From: Terriglobia bacterium
GTDB lineage: Bacteria; Acidobacteriota; Terriglobia; Terriglobales; Acidobacteriaceae
NCBI GenBank assembly: GCA_020072585.1
Contig: JAIQGL010000003.1
Location: 186,001-250,000 of the forward strand
Length of the DNA: 64,000 nt
Direction of reading: 5' to 3'
The position numbers and the translations under genes are program-made. Below the pieces are notes generated by a model that saw nothing but the letters and a program-made list of their open reading frames with translations, was not told the DNA's origin and made no database searches. This document shows, piece by piece, positions 8,821 through 17,460 of this stretch (the stretch's first letter is position 1; each line of letters begins with the position of its first letter).

Positions 8821-9630
8821 ATGAGCCAAACTGACAACGTCTTCGCAGGCTCCATACCCGCGATCTATGACCGGTATATGGCACCAATGTTTTTTGCGCC
8901 CTATGCCGCCGATCTTGCGGAGCGCTTGAGGAACGTGAATGCCGGACACCTTCTGGAAATTGCCGCGGGAACTGGGGTTGTCACCCGCGTCCTGGCGCGC
9001 TCACTCCCTCAAACGGTCTCAATTATTGCGACTGATTTGAACCAACCCATGGTGGATTTCGCGGCAGCACAAACCAACGCTGCCCGGATTACCTGGCGGC
9101 AAGCAGATGCTTTGCATCTTCCATTCCCCGCTGCATCGTTTGACATCGTGATTTGCCAGTTCGGAGTAATGTTTTTTCCCGACAAGGTAGCCGCGTACCG
9201 TGAGGTGCATCGCGTGTTGAGACCAGGCGGACGTTTCATTTTCACAACGTGGGACCGTATTGAACAGAATGAAATCACGCTTGCGGTCAGCGACGCTCTA
9301 GCTGAGCTCTTCCCCGGGAACCCGCCCCGGTTTATGACACGGACGCCACACGGCTACCATGACTGCGAGCGCATTCAGGAAGAATTGCGAGCGGCAGGAT
9401 TCTCGCGTATTGAAGCAGAGACCCAACAACTGCGGAGCTGTGCGCCGTCGGCCCGCGATGCAGCCATAGGTCTTTGCCAGGGATCACCGCTGCGAAATGA
9501 GATCGAGGAACGAAATCCTGGCGGGCTTGCTGAAGCAACCGAGGTAGCAAGCCGTATGATCGCAAAACGCCTGGGATCGGGCCGCATAGACGCCAAGATG
9601 CAGGCGTTCATATTCACGGCTTCCAAGTAA
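8821..9630 (+). CDS. Class I SAM-dependent methyltransferase
   Basis: The 269-residue product has the Rossmann methyltransferase signature: motif I LLEIAAGTGVVTRVLA (residues 42-57), an acidic ATDLNQPMVD, and motif IV ASFDIVICQFGVMFFPD followed by REVHRVLRPGGRFIF. It is of the UbiE/methyltransf_11 type. The substrate is unknown. It starts 51 bp after the amidohydrolase and is convergent with the structured RNA pair downstream. Confidence 0.88.
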   Translation: MSQTDNVFAGSIPAIYDRYMAPMFFAPYAADLAERLRNVNAGHLLEIAAGTGVVTRVLARSLPQTVSIIATDLNQPMVDFAAAQTNAARITWRQADALHLPFPAASFDIVICQFGVMFFPDKVAAYREVHRVLRPGGRFIFTTWDRIEQNEITLAVSDALAELFPGNPPRFMTRTPHGYHDCERIQEELRAAGFSRIEAETQQLRSCAPSARDAAIGLCQGSPLRNEIEERNPGGLAEATEVASRMIAKRLGSGRIDAKMQAFIFTASK

Positions 9631-9713
9631 GTTGCGCTTGTAGGGGAGTAAATCTTGTCGTAGGGCCGATGGGTGACGAGAATCAGATTAATCTCAAGGA
9701 AGGGGGAAAATAA

Positions 9714-9901
9714 GAAGCCCCGAGTTTTGTGGTTGACCCATTCACCTCGCCCAGCGGTTCGCTATAGACCCTTGCCGACCAGCCTTCTTTGCATTAGTCT
9801 CTTGCGAAACTCACAAAGTGCGATCTTTAATCAGCTTGCGCTGAAGCTTGGGCTCCGGGCTTACCGCCAACCGGGTAAATCGGTCAACACCTCGGGGCTT
9901 C
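9714..9901 (-). ncRNA. Structured RNA 1, 6S-like architecture
   Basis: Ends pair perfectly: GAAGCCCCGAG (9714-9724) with CTCGGGGCTTC (9891-9901), then GTTGACC (9732-9738) with GGTCAAC (9882-9888), then 9740-9746 with 9874-9880. This makes a long closing stem about 188 nt across. Inside lie a small hairpin (AGC-GGTTC-GCT, 9753-9763) and an apical stem, leaving an open centre. Apparent A-C mismatches on the plus strand become G-U pairs on the minus strand, so the RNA is assigned to minus. The last stem is followed on minus by TTATTTT, like a terminator. It is a relative of RNA 2 upstream. 6S identity is a hypothesis from size and shape only. Confidence 0.6.
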
Positions 9902-9910
9902 TATCTTTGC

Positions 9911-10059
9911 CTTTAAACATTGCATGTTCTCCTCAACCAGCAGTTCGCTGAATAGACCCTTACCGGCCCTCCATCGCTTTACAGCTTGCGCTGTTGCGCG
10001 GTGACCTTGGCTTGGGACCCGGACTCGCCGCCAACCGGGAAAACTTTGTAATGTCAAAG
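9911..10059 (-). ncRNA. Structured RNA 2, paralogue of RNA 1
   Basis: This copy shares with RNA 1 the blocks CCAACCGGG, GCTTGCGCTG, AGACCCTT.CCG and GTTCGCT (plus-strand reading). CTTT..ACATT (9911-9921) pairs with AATGT.AAAG (10050-10059). The stem 9926-9932/10038-10044 occupies the same place as 9740-9746/9874-9880 in RNA 1, with two compensatory pair changes (A-T to G-C and A-T to T-A) and a conserved G-U on the minus strand. A CCGG-CCC stem (from about 9963) pairs with GGG-AC-CCGG near 10015. No minus-strand gene follows either RNA, so a riboswitch is unlikely; a free small RNA fits better. Confidence 0.6.
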
Positions 10060-10069
10060 AACAATTGTG

Positions 10070-10097
10070 AATCTACGCTTCGCTGGTTTTAAGTCAA
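10070..10097 (-). promoter_or_regulatory. sigma70-type promoter for the tandem structured RNAs
   Basis: Minus-strand TTGACT (10092-10097), 16 bases, then TAGATT (10070-10075). The predicted start near 10063 is four bases before the closing stem of RNA 2 begins at 10059. This coincidence supports both the strand and the 5' end of the RNA. Confidence 0.6.
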
Positions 10098-10411
10098 ATA
10101 GATTTTTGCATTTTTAACTCGCGCATAATCAACGGCTTGCAGTGCGTCCACAAGACGCTTCCAAGAATTAGTGCAGCCGGTTACTAAAGTCCAATATCCA
10201 TGCGGGGAGCAGCGCATTTTTGTGTTTTTTCCAAATGTGAAAATCTGAGGAAAAATCAATAAAAATGCGGAGGGATCAGCTCTTGAGTAATAGCTTTGGC
10301 CTTAAGCTTGTTTGTCAAAGCTGTTTTGCGGATTTTGATGTGAGTTAAAACAAACCAGTCTTTAAAGGGCTTAACAAGTCCAAGCGAAGAGCCAATGGCT
10401 AAGAGCTGCTC
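10098..10411. other. Intergenic, no gene seen
   Basis: AT-richer than its surroundings, with several T and A runs. No open frame with a ribosome site and no strong hairpin were found. It separates the promoter of the structured RNAs from the end of the lysA operon. Confidence 0.5.
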
Positions 10412-10882
10412 TTATGCTGCTCCCGCTTTTCCTGTCCAATCGCCTAACAGCTCGACTTCGCCTCCGGGATTACGGGCTTCATGGGCTGGATGAAAGACGA
10501 TGCGATCATCGCGGCGGAAGTAAGGACACACCAGGCTCCAGGTTTCAAAGCCGCTGCCGGAAACGGTAATGATGATGGCTTCAGTGGGCGACCGCGCCAG
10601 CTCACCCCAGCCTTCGCCCTGAAGCTGGGCTGGAGTTCCCGCAGCGTCGTCTGGATAAACGTCATTGACCGTAATGATGGCGCTGGCGTTTTTCTGGTTG
10701 GCGACCTCCATCATTTCCGCGTAAATCTCGTCGCGTTCCTCTTCTGTTTCAAACTCGATATCAAAGATCAGGTTCTCCTCGGGCGTGATGACAACAGCCG
10801 TAGGGTTGAGGTAGCCATCGCTCCTGAGCGAGTGCTGGGCTTCATGCAGAAATTCATAGGCAAGGGCCTTGAGATCGGTCAT
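10412..10882 (-). CDS. Conserved-looking hypothetical protein, lysA operon
   Basis: I do not recognise this 156-residue protein. It is acidic in the first half (ITPEENLIFDIEFETEEERDEIYAEMM) and has a soluble alpha/beta look, with no signal peptide or membrane segment. Its ATG overlaps the lysA stop by four bases (ATGA), so it is translationally coupled to lysA and probably co-expressed. There is no evidence that it takes part in lysine synthesis. Confidence 0.7.
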   Translation of the reverse strand: MTDLKALAYEFLHEAQHSLRSDGYLNPTAVVITPEENLIFDIEFETEEERDEIYAEMMEVANQKNASAIITVNDVYPDDAAGTPAQLQGEGWGELARSPTEAIIITVSGSGFETWSLVCPYFRRDDRIVFHPAHEARNPGGEVELLGDWTGKAGAA

Positions 10883-12168
10883 AAGCAGGCGGCCTCCTCT
10901 TGCAACAAGTCCTTGATGGTCTCACGGCGGCGGATTAAACGCACGCGTGTTCCTTCCACCAGGACCTCAGCGGCGCGCGGACGGGAATTATAGTTCGAGG
11001 CCAGGGACATGCCGTAAGCGCCCGCGTCAAATATGCAAAGATTTTCACCGGGAGTAAGCGCAGGCAGCATGGCGTCTCGCGCCAGAAAATCGCCGCTTTC
11101 GCAGATGGGGCCGGCCACGTCGGATTGCACCCGCTCACTGCGGGCCCTGGTAAACGTCACAGGGGTGATTTCATGCCGTGCCTGATAGAGCGATGGGCGA
11201 ATCAGGTCATTCATGGCGGCATCGACAATGGTGAAGCGTTTGTTGCCATTGCGCTTCAGATAGAGCACACGCGTGACCAGAGCCCCTGCCGGCGCGATGA
11301 TAGAGCGGCCGGGTTCCAGCAACAGGTGAGGGAACGGCTTCTTCATTCGCAGGAACGGTTCCGTAATGGCCTCCGCGTAGCGATGGGCCTGGTCAGTAAA
11401 ATCCAGTGGGGCAGCGCTGTTATATGAGATGCCAAGACCGCCGCCGGCGTCAATGAAGCGGATATTATGTCCGTCGGCAAGAAGCTGCATCACCAGCTCC
11501 ACCGCGCGTTCCATGGCCAGATGAAAAGGAGCCACGTCACCAATTTGTGAGCCGATGTGCAAGCTGACGCCGGCCACACGCAGGTACTTGTGCTCCGCGG
11601 CGCGGCGGCAGAGCTCGCGCGCGTTGCCGATGGGTACCCCGAATTTGTGTTCGCGCAGGCCGGTGGAGATATAAGGATGCGTTTCCGCCGGCACGTCAGG
11701 ATTTACGCGCAGGGCGATGTTGGCGGTCTTGCGCAGCTCAGAGGCGCATGTGGCCAGAAGCTCCAGCTCGCCTTCGCTTTCCACGTTGAAGAGAAGAATG
11801 CCGTTGCGCAGCGCCAGCCTAAGCTCATCGGCGGTCTTGCCTACGCCGGAGAATACAACTTTTTTCAGTGCTTTCTTCTGCGCCCGGCGCACACGTTCCA
11901 GCTCGCCGCCGGAGACAATGTCAAAGCCCGCGCCCATCCCGGCCAGCAGGCGGAGGATGCTGAGGTTGGAATTTGCTTTGACCGAGTAGCAAAGCGTGTG
12001 ACGCACATGATGAAACGCCCGCTCCAGAGTGCGATAGCGTTCACGAATCGCGAGAGCGGAATAGACATACAGAGGTGTCCCGAATTTTTTGGCAAGCCTG
12101 TTGATGGAGACACCATCACAATGAAGCTCGTCTTTTTTGTACGTAAATCCAGGAGGCCGCGTGAACAT
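10879..12168 (-). CDS. lysA: Diaminopimelate decarboxylase
   Basis: LysA removes CO2 from meso-diaminopimelate to give L-lysine, the last step of the pathway. The 429-residue product is a type III fold PLP enzyme: the Schiff-base lysine lies in CYSVKANSN (about residue 62), the phosphate-binding GGGLG at FIDAGGGLGISY, and the partner-subunit motif in GPICESGDFLARD. The C-terminal beta domain has AGAYGMSLASNYNSRPR. The length is typical. A small gene overlaps its 3' end. Confidence 0.95.
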   Translation of the reverse strand: MFTRPPGFTYKKDELHCDGVSINRLAKKFGTPLYVYSALAIRERYRTLERAFHHVRHTLCYSVKANSNLSILRLLAGMGAGFDIVSGGELERVRRAQKKALKKVVFSGVGKTADELRLALRNGILLFNVESEGELELLATCASELRKTANIALRVNPDVPAETHPYISTGLREHKFGVPIGNARELCRRAAEHKYLRVAGVSLHIGSQIGDVAPFHLAMERAVELVMQLLADGHNIRFIDAGGGLGISYNSAAPLDFTDQAHRYAEAITEPFLRMKKPFPHLLLEPGRSIIAPAGALVTRVLYLKRNGNKRFTIVDAAMNDLIRPSLYQARHEITPVTFTRARSERVQSDVAGPICESGDFLARDAMLPALTPGENLCIFDAGAYGMSLASNYNSRPRAAEVLVEGTRVRLIRRRETIKDLLQEEAACL

Positions 12169-12308
12169 GACTGGGGATTGTAGCAGGATGAACAGCGGCT
12201 GGCTGTTTGCTCCGGGCCTTTAGAGCGCGGCCTTTTGATCTTCCGCCGCCAATTGTTGAAGGCCTGCTGCGAAGCGGCGGCAATTTACGATACAATCCCT
12301 CTTCCCCA

Positions 12309-12842
12309 ATGCCAAATAATATGGAAATACTCATAGATCGCAAACAGATTGCTGATGGTGTGGCGCGCATCGGTCAGGAGATTACACGCGACTTTGCCGG
12401 GCAATCGGTCATCCTGGTGGGCGTGCTCAAAGGGGCATGTCTGTTCCTGAGCGACCTGGCGCGGCAGATTGATCTGGAAGCGACGTTCGACTTCATCGCC
12501 GTGCGAAGTTACGGCACAAAAAAAGAGAGTGCCGGCGAAGTGCAACTCATCAAGGACGTGACCACGCCGCTCGAAGACAAGAATGTCATCCTGGTGGAAG
12601 ACATCCTGGATACGGGGCTGACATTTACGTTCCTGAAAAAACTTTTGCTGGCGCGCAAGCCGCGCACATTGAAGTTTGCCGCGCTGCTGGATAAGCCCTC
12701 GCGCCGCCAGATGCCGGTAGAGGCGGACTACGTCGGATTCAAGATCCCGGACAAGTTCGTGGTCGGCTATGGGCTGGATTACGCGGAGCGTTTTCGTAAT
12801 CTTGCAGATATTTGTATCTTTTCTGAAGACGCAGGAAAGTAG
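12309..12842 (+). CDS. hpt: Hypoxanthine phosphoribosyltransferase
   Basis: This purine-salvage enzyme makes IMP and GMP from bases and PRPP. The 177-residue product has the PRPP loop VILVEDILDTGLT (about residue 97), VGVLKGACLFLSDLARQ, and the C-terminal DYVGFKIPDKFVVGYGLDY typical of Hpt. The ATG at 12309 fits the family length; the open frame runs further upstream without homology. deoC follows 18 bp later, suggesting a nucleoside/nucleobase salvage operon. Confidence 0.95.
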   Translation: MPNNMEILIDRKQIADGVARIGQEITRDFAGQSVILVGVLKGACLFLSDLARQIDLEATFDFIAVRSYGTKKESAGEVQLIKDVTTPLEDKNVILVEDILDTGLTFTFLKKLLLARKPRTLKFAALLDKPSRRQMPVEADYVGFKIPDKFVVGYGLDYAERFRNLADICIFSEDAGK

Positions 12843-12860
12843 TGATAGAATTCGATCTGG

Positions 12861-13586
12861 ATGTCACAGGTTCTGTCAGATCCTCAAATTTCAGTTCGGA
12901 ACTGGCAAGCGATTGCCGGCTTCATCGACCATACCCTACTCAAATCAGAGGCCACAGCAGAGCAGATCATACGGCTGTGCGAAGAGGCTGCCTTTTATAG
13001 CTTTGCGGCGGTATGCGTGAATCCCTGGTGGATCGGCCTGGCTGTTTCCGTGCTGCACGGGACCCCGGTAAAGATTGCCACCACCATCGGCTTTCCTCTT
13101 GGGGCCAATCACACAACGGTGAAGCGCTTTGAAGCCGCTGAAGCTGTCCGCCTGGGCGCGCAGGAGGTGGACATGGTGCTGAATATTGGCGCGCTGAAAT
13201 CAGGCGACCGCCAGGGCGTGCTCAATGACATTGCGGCCGTTGCGGAAGTGGCCCATGGCAGCGGCGCCATTGTTAAAGTAATTCTTGAGACTCCTCTGCT
13301 AACCCTGGAAGAAAAAATTCTAAGCTGCCAGCTCAGCCTCTCCAGCAAGGCGGACTTCGTCAAGACAGCCACGGGCTTCTTTGGGTCGGCCACAGCGGAA
13401 GACGTTTCTCTGATGCGTGGCGTTGTTGGTGACCAGGCCGGCGTAAAGGCTTCCGGAGGAATCCGCACCGCCGCCAACGCCAATGCCATGGTTGCCGCCG
13501 GGGCCAACCGCATCGGGGCCAGCGCCAGTGTAGCGATTGTCCGCGAACTCGGCGCGCCTGAGTTCACGCCAAAAGTGAAAAGCTAG
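12861..13586 (+). CDS. deoC: Deoxyribose-phosphate aldolase
   Basis: DeoC cleaves 2-deoxyribose-5-phosphate to acetaldehyde and glyceraldehyde-3-phosphate. The 241-residue product carries IDHTLLKSEAT, EVDMVLNIGALKSG, the active-site lysines in VKVILETPLL, FVKTATGF and GVKASGGIRT, and the final GANRIGASASVAIV. Length and order are normal for the class I aldolase barrel. Its position behind hpt fits nucleoside breakdown. Confidence 0.96.
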   Translation: MSQVLSDPQISVRNWQAIAGFIDHTLLKSEATAEQIIRLCEEAAFYSFAAVCVNPWWIGLAVSVLHGTPVKIATTIGFPLGANHTTVKRFEAAEAVRLGAQEVDMVLNIGALKSGDRQGVLNDIAAVAEVAHGSGAIVKVILETPLLTLEEKILSCQLSLSSKADFVKTATGFFGSATAEDVSLMRGVVGDQAGVKASGGIRTAANANAMVAAGANRIGASASVAIVRELGAPEFTPKVKS

Positions 13587-13708
13587 CTGCCAGCTTCCAC
13601 TAATTACGTATCCCATCTGTAACGGACTACGGATATTTTCTTTCAACTTTTCCTGCTCCATCCCGTCACAATAGATGTTCAAACTTTTTACAGGAGCTAA
13701 CCCAGAAA

Positions 13709-14230
13709 ATGCGCAAGTCTGTATTCATACTCACGTTTCTTCTTTTCTCGATCAGCAGCTTTGCCCAACGGACTCGCGGCATGAGCCATGAGGGCTCATC
13801 CGGCGATGTGTTTATTGGCTATTCTCTCCTCAATGGTGACACGTTTTCCCATGGCAGCGGATGGGAAGCCGCGCTCACAGGCAATCTGAACGATTGGTTC
13901 GGTCTAAAGGCCGACCTGGGCGGCAATTACAAGTCGAGCGGCGGAGTGGGGGCAAGAGAGTACAACATCTTGTTCGGCCCGCAGCTCATGCACCAGGCGG
14001 ACAAGCTGCACTTCTTCGTGCATGGCCTGCTAGGTATTGCGCATGCCAGCGTCGACGGCGGCCCCAGCAGCACCGGCGCGGGGTGGGTGCTTGGAGGTGG
14101 CGTGGATTATGACCTCGGCTCCAACTTTGCTTTCCGCCCGGTCCAGCTTGACTACCATGGCGCACATGTTTTCTCCACCACACAGAAAGATGCTCGCTAC
14201 TCCGTGGGACTTGTCTATCGATTCAAGTAA
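13709..14230 (+). CDS. Small outer-membrane beta-barrel protein
   Basis: The 173-residue product starts with a signal peptide (MRKSVFILTFLLFSISSFA) and continues with alternating amphipathic strands: VFIGYSLLNGD, FGLKADLGGNYKS, YNILFGPQLMH, HFFVHGLLGIAH, WVLGGGVDYDLGSNFAFRPVQLDY. It ends in SVGLVYRFK, a terminal aromatic strand suited to BAM insertion. It resembles OmpA-like or opacity-type barrels of eight strands. A ribosome site (CAGGAGCTAACC) precedes the ATG. Specific function unknown. Confidence 0.8.
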   Translation: MRKSVFILTFLLFSISSFAQRTRGMSHEGSSGDVFIGYSLLNGDTFSHGSGWEAALTGNLNDWFGLKADLGGNYKSSGGVGAREYNILFGPQLMHQADKLHFFVHGLLGIAHASVDGGPSSTGAGWVLGGGVDYDLGSNFAFRPVQLDYHGAHVFSTTQKDARYSVGLVYRFK

Positions 14231-14348
14231 GAAAGCATTTTTCGAAACAAGGTCTTAGCCGTCTGGGAGCCTAAGTTTTCCAAGCGGCTGGACTTTTTGG
14301 GGGCGTTCCACCCCTCTCACAGCACACACCAAACTGTTATCATCTTGG

Positions 14349-16097
14349 ATGGACCCTATGGCTACATCGACACCACCGCAGCGCGTGGACGTTGAGTCCC
14401 TTCTCATTGAAGTGGCTGACGTACTGAATACCACGCTTGATCTGGACACGCTGCTCCAGCGCGTGGCCGAGGTGGTGAAGCGCGTCATCGATTACGAGAT
14501 TTTCTCTATTCTGCTGTTGAATGAGCGCGCACAGGAGCTTCGTTTCCGCTTCCAGATCGGCCATCTGCCGGAAGTGGCGGAGCGGATCAGGGTCAAAGTG
14601 GGCGAAGGCGTTACCGGGCGCGCCGTACAGGAGCGCCGCGCCATCCTGGTGGACGACGTCTCCAAGGTCTCACATTATATTGAGGCTGTTCCGCGTGTCC
14701 GGTCTGAGCTGGCGGTGCCGCTCATTAATAAAAACCGCGTCATCGGCGTAATGGACCTGGAAGCCCGCGAACGAGGGTACTTCAAGGAAGAGCATTCGCG
14801 GCTGCTTTCATTGATTGCGTCGCGCATCGCCGTAAGCATTGAGAATGCCCGGCTGTACACGCGGATCGTCAAGCAGGCCGGCACGCTGGCATTGCTGAAT
14901 GAGATCAGCCGTGATCTTACCTCGATCCTGAATCTTGATCAGCTGCTCAAGCGGATCGGCGACCTTCTACTCAAGGTCATCGATTACCATATGTTCTCCA
15001 TTCTGCTGCTCGACCCCGCCAAGCAGAAGCTAGTGCACCGTTTTTCCGTGCGCTTCAAAGAGAACATTCAGCTCAAGAGTGACATTCCGGTGGGCCGCGG
15101 GCTGGTGGGCGCAGCCGCGGAAAGCAAAAAGGCGGTGCTTGCCCCGGACGTAAAACGCGATCCGCGCTACATCAATGCCAACCCGGAGACGCGCTCCGAG
15201 CTTTGCGTGCCGCTCATCTATAAGGACGAAGTCATCGGCGTGCTGGATCTGGAGCACACGCGCCGGGGCTATTTCACTGAAGACCATTTACGCACCGTGA
15301 GCACGCTGGCAGCACAGGTTGCGATTGCGATTGAAAACGCAACGCTGTATGAGCGCATCGCGCGGGAAGAACAGCGCATGGAGCGTGACCTGGCCATGGC
15401 GCGAGAAGTCCAGCACCGTTTGCTGCCTCCCACCTGTCCCAGCCTGGCGGGGGCGGAGATTGCCGCGCGCTTCAATCCGGCGCATGCCATCGGCGGCGAT
15501 CTCTACGATTTCCTTGATTACACTCTTCCCCGGGTTTGCATCGCAGTGGGCGACGTGAGCGGAAAAGGAGCTCCCGCGGCGCTGTATGCCGCGCTGGTGA
15601 GCGGGATACTACGCAGTCTGGCGCGGGACGAACCCTTTCCCGCGGAGATGCTGAACGCCGTGAATCATTCGTTGAACCACCGCCGCCTGGATGCGCAGTA
15701 CCTTGTGCTGACTTGCGCGCTCTGGGATGACGAGAAGCAGACCATGCGCGTGGCCAACTCCGGTCTTCCACGCCCTATTTATTGCAGTGATGGCCATGCC
15801 CATATGCTTGAGGCTGCCGGTCTCCCCCTGGGCATGTTTGAGGACGTTTCTTACGATGAAGTCACCATTCACGCCAAGCCGGGCGACGTATTCGTCTTTT
15901 TTAGCGATGGCATTGTTGACGCCAGCAACGCCAAAGACGAACAGTTTGGCCGCAGCCGCGTGGAGCATGTGATTGCGAAAAACGCCGGCGGCAGCGCCCG
16001 CGAAATTGTGGATGCCCTCTTCCATGCCGCGGACACATTTGCCGCCGGGTCAGAGGTTTTTGACGATCAAACCGTTGTGGTGCTCAAAGTAAAGTAA
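14349..16097 (+). CDS. GAF-GAF-PP2C (RsbU/SpoIIE-type) phosphatase
   Basis: The 582-residue cytoplasmic protein has two GAF sensor domains (about 20-165 and 185-345), a short coiled linker (REEQRMERDLAMAREVQHRLLPP), and a PP2C-like phosphatase domain with GGDLYDF, GDVSGKGAP and FFSDGIVDA metal-binding motifs. Such proteins dephosphorylate anti-sigma-factor antagonists in partner-switching stress pathways. No RsbV/RsbW genes are adjacent. The last 63 bases of the gene, including the stop, are repeated 930 bp downstream, which marks this 3' end as an insertion site. Confidence 0.92.
   Translation: MDPMATSTPPQRVDVESLLIEVADVLNTTLDLDTLLQRVAEVVKRVIDYEIFSILLLNERAQELRFRFQIGHLPEVAERIRVKVGEGVTGRAVQERRAILVDDVSKVSHYIEAVPRVRSELAVPLINKNRVIGVMDLEARERGYFKEEHSRLLSLIASRIAVSIENARLYTRIVKQAGTLALLNEISRDLTSILNLDQLLKRIGDLLLKVIDYHMFSILLLDPAKQKLVHRFSVRFKENIQLKSDIPVGRGLVGAAAESKKAVLAPDVKRDPRYINANPETRSELCVPLIYKDEVIGVLDLEHTRRGYFTEDHLRTVSTLAAQVAIAIENATLYERIAREEQRMERDLAMAREVQHRLLPPTCPSLAGAEIAARFNPAHAIGGDLYDFLDYTLPRVCIAVGDVSGKGAPAALYAALVSGILRSLARDEPFPAEMLNAVNHSLNHRRLDAQYLVLTCALWDDEKQTMRVANSGLPRPIYCSDGHAHMLEAAGLPLGMFEDVSYDEVTIHAKPGDVFVFFSDGIVDASNAKDEQFGRSRVEHVIAKNAGGSAREIVDALFHAADTFAAGSEVFDDQTVVVLKVK
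16035..16097. repeat. Direct repeat, left copy (3' end of the PP2C gene)
   Basis: Sixty-three bases ending in the PP2C stop codon; 61 are identical to 16965-17027 (the differences are GT versus AG at 16049-16050 and 16979-16980). The copies bracket a 0.9-kb insert with two HEPN-system genes. This is the pattern left by site-specific integration into the 3' end of a gene, with the target's end restored. Confidence 0.9.
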
Positions 16098-16106
16098 TTA
16101 GAGTCA

Positions 16107-16517
16107 TCAACGAATTTCATAAAGATAGGCTTCGTCGATGTACATCCCTCCAATTTGAGTATTGCCAAGCCGCGTTCCTTCGACAGATGCAGTTTGAGCA
16201 AATACAGAACGGAGAGCCTGATAAAAAGGGTGCTTGGGACTGATTAGCTCAATTTTAAATAATTGGTTAGAGTCTGCTGAAATATGTTTGGTGATCTCCG
16301 CCAGTTCTGCATAAGCATTTCTAGGACCAACGGAATCAACTCTGGGGGTAGCAATCAAAAGGTGCCATACGCCCGATTCCATTTGAAAGAGCCAGAAGAT
16401 ACCTTGGAATGGAAACGTCTTATTTGAACGCAATGATTGCCACAATTTCCCGCCAAACTCAATGTCGATTCCAGTTAAAGCTTCAACGTATGCCATCACC
16501 ATCTCCGCCGTATCCAC
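16107..16517 (-). CDS. Hypothetical partner of HEPN protein
   Basis: I do not recognise this 136-residue protein. It is a soluble alpha/beta protein with GVWHLLIATPRVD and a C-terminal IGGMYIDEAYLYEIR. Its start lies inside the end of the HEPN gene upstream (22-base overlap), so the two are translationally coupled. It may be the antitoxin or effector half of a two-gene module. Base composition is visibly more AT-rich than the flanking genes, consistent with transfer. Confidence 0.7.
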   Translation of the reverse strand: MDTAEMVMAYVEALTGIDIEFGGKLWQSLRSNKTFPFQGIFWLFQMESGVWHLLIATPRVDSVGPRNAYAELAEITKHISADSNQLFKIELISPKHPFYQALRSVFAQTASVEGTRLGNTQIGGMYIDEAYLYEIR

Positions 16518-16927
16518 TCCACGACTCCGGAATCTTTCTCCGTTGTCGCATCATATAATCCCTTAGCATCTAGTTCCTCAACAACATCGTAACGCTTTTC
16601 ATTATCCCAGCCTTTAACTGAACTCCAATTGAGAGCGAGTTTGCTGTCTGGTTTTGCGTCAGTTTGGAACTGTACCCATAGTGCTCCATTTAATTGGAAG
16701 AGCTTTTCCAGGTTATGATCGTACATTTTATTGACAAAGTTCTTATCTGGAAAATCGTATTCTTTTACGGCACTCGCTAAACAGGATTTCAACGCACATT
16801 CAACTGCAAGCCCTGTAAGGTAATAAGCGCCAGTCCAGAGTTTTCCCTCTAAAAGAACCCTCGCTTCTTCAAGCCTGCTGTCACAGAGTTGGCGCAATTT
16901 GTCTCGGTTCAATTGAGCTATAGGCAC
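16496..16927 (-). CDS. HEPN-domain protein
   Basis: The 143-residue helical protein fits the HEPN family: LEEARVLLEGKLWTGAYYLTGLAVECALKSCLA forms the first helices and YDHNLEKLFQL resembles the region of the catalytic Rx4-6H motif, here KMYDH rather than a clear R....H. HEPN proteins are often RNases or nucleotidyltransferase partners in toxin-antitoxin and defence systems. Start is GTG. It overlaps an unknown gene and sits inside an insert bracketed by 63-bp direct repeats, without an integrase. Toxin activity is inference. Confidence 0.75.
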   Translation of the reverse strand: MPIAQLNRDKLRQLCDSRLEEARVLLEGKLWTGAYYLTGLAVECALKSCLASAVKEYDFPDKNFVNKMYDHNLEKLFQLNGALWVQFQTDAKPDSKLALNWSSVKGWDNEKRYDVVEELDAKGLYDATTEKDSGVVEWIRRRW

Positions 16928-16964
16928 TGGTTGATTTTACTTTATCTTAAATTTAGGGCCAAAA

Positions 16965-17027
16965 ACATTTGCCGCCGGAGCAGAGGTTTTTGACGATCAA
17001 ACCGTTGTGGTGCTCAAAGTAAAGTAA
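16965..17027. repeat. Direct repeat, right copy
   Basis: This copy matches 61 of 63 bases of the end of the PP2C gene (16035-16097), including its TAA, but here it has no coding function. Sequence to its right (from 17028) would be the original downstream flank of the phosphatase gene. Confidence 0.9.
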
Positions 17028-17460
17028 GCCCATTCGCAGCCACAGACCAGTCCTATGGCCGGAAATGGTCCCCCATGACGTGGCAAGTCGTGCATTTTTG
17101 TATTGGGTTCGCCTTCAGAAGACACGAATTGCTCGTGCCGGCAATAGTGCAAAAGCGATTAGAAATTCTAATCTAATCCTCAAAATCTTTTGGAAACTTT
17201 AATGTTGCTCTCGTCCTTTCTTAATGGCCCGGCCTCATTCTACTAACCGAAGCTGACATCGCCTTCCGGGCAGGTAAAGAGTTCCGGGCAACGAAAATGA
17301 GCGTCGTTGTCACGCGAAAAGCCTGAACTCCCACAAAGCGATGTGTGCACAGGTCCCAAGAACACATTAGGAATCATGCCACGCAGTCAGCTGCTGCTAC
17401 AGCGCCGAGGCACATTCAGCCCACGGCCGGTTGCAGGCACACACTTAAGGAGCGCAGCCA
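17028..17460. other. Intergenic leader before multicopper oxidase
   Basis: No convincing gene in 433 bases. TTAGAAATTCTAA (17159-17171) is a short AT palindrome. The last part, ACACTTAAGGAGCGCAGCC, gives a good ribosome site for the oxidase ATG. A copper-responsive operator could be here but no known box was identified. Confidence 0.4.

Noticed and set aside
9673-9951. Plus-strand frame of 92 codons
   Set aside because: It crosses the paired arms of structured RNA 1 and has no family likeness; base pairing explains the sequence better.
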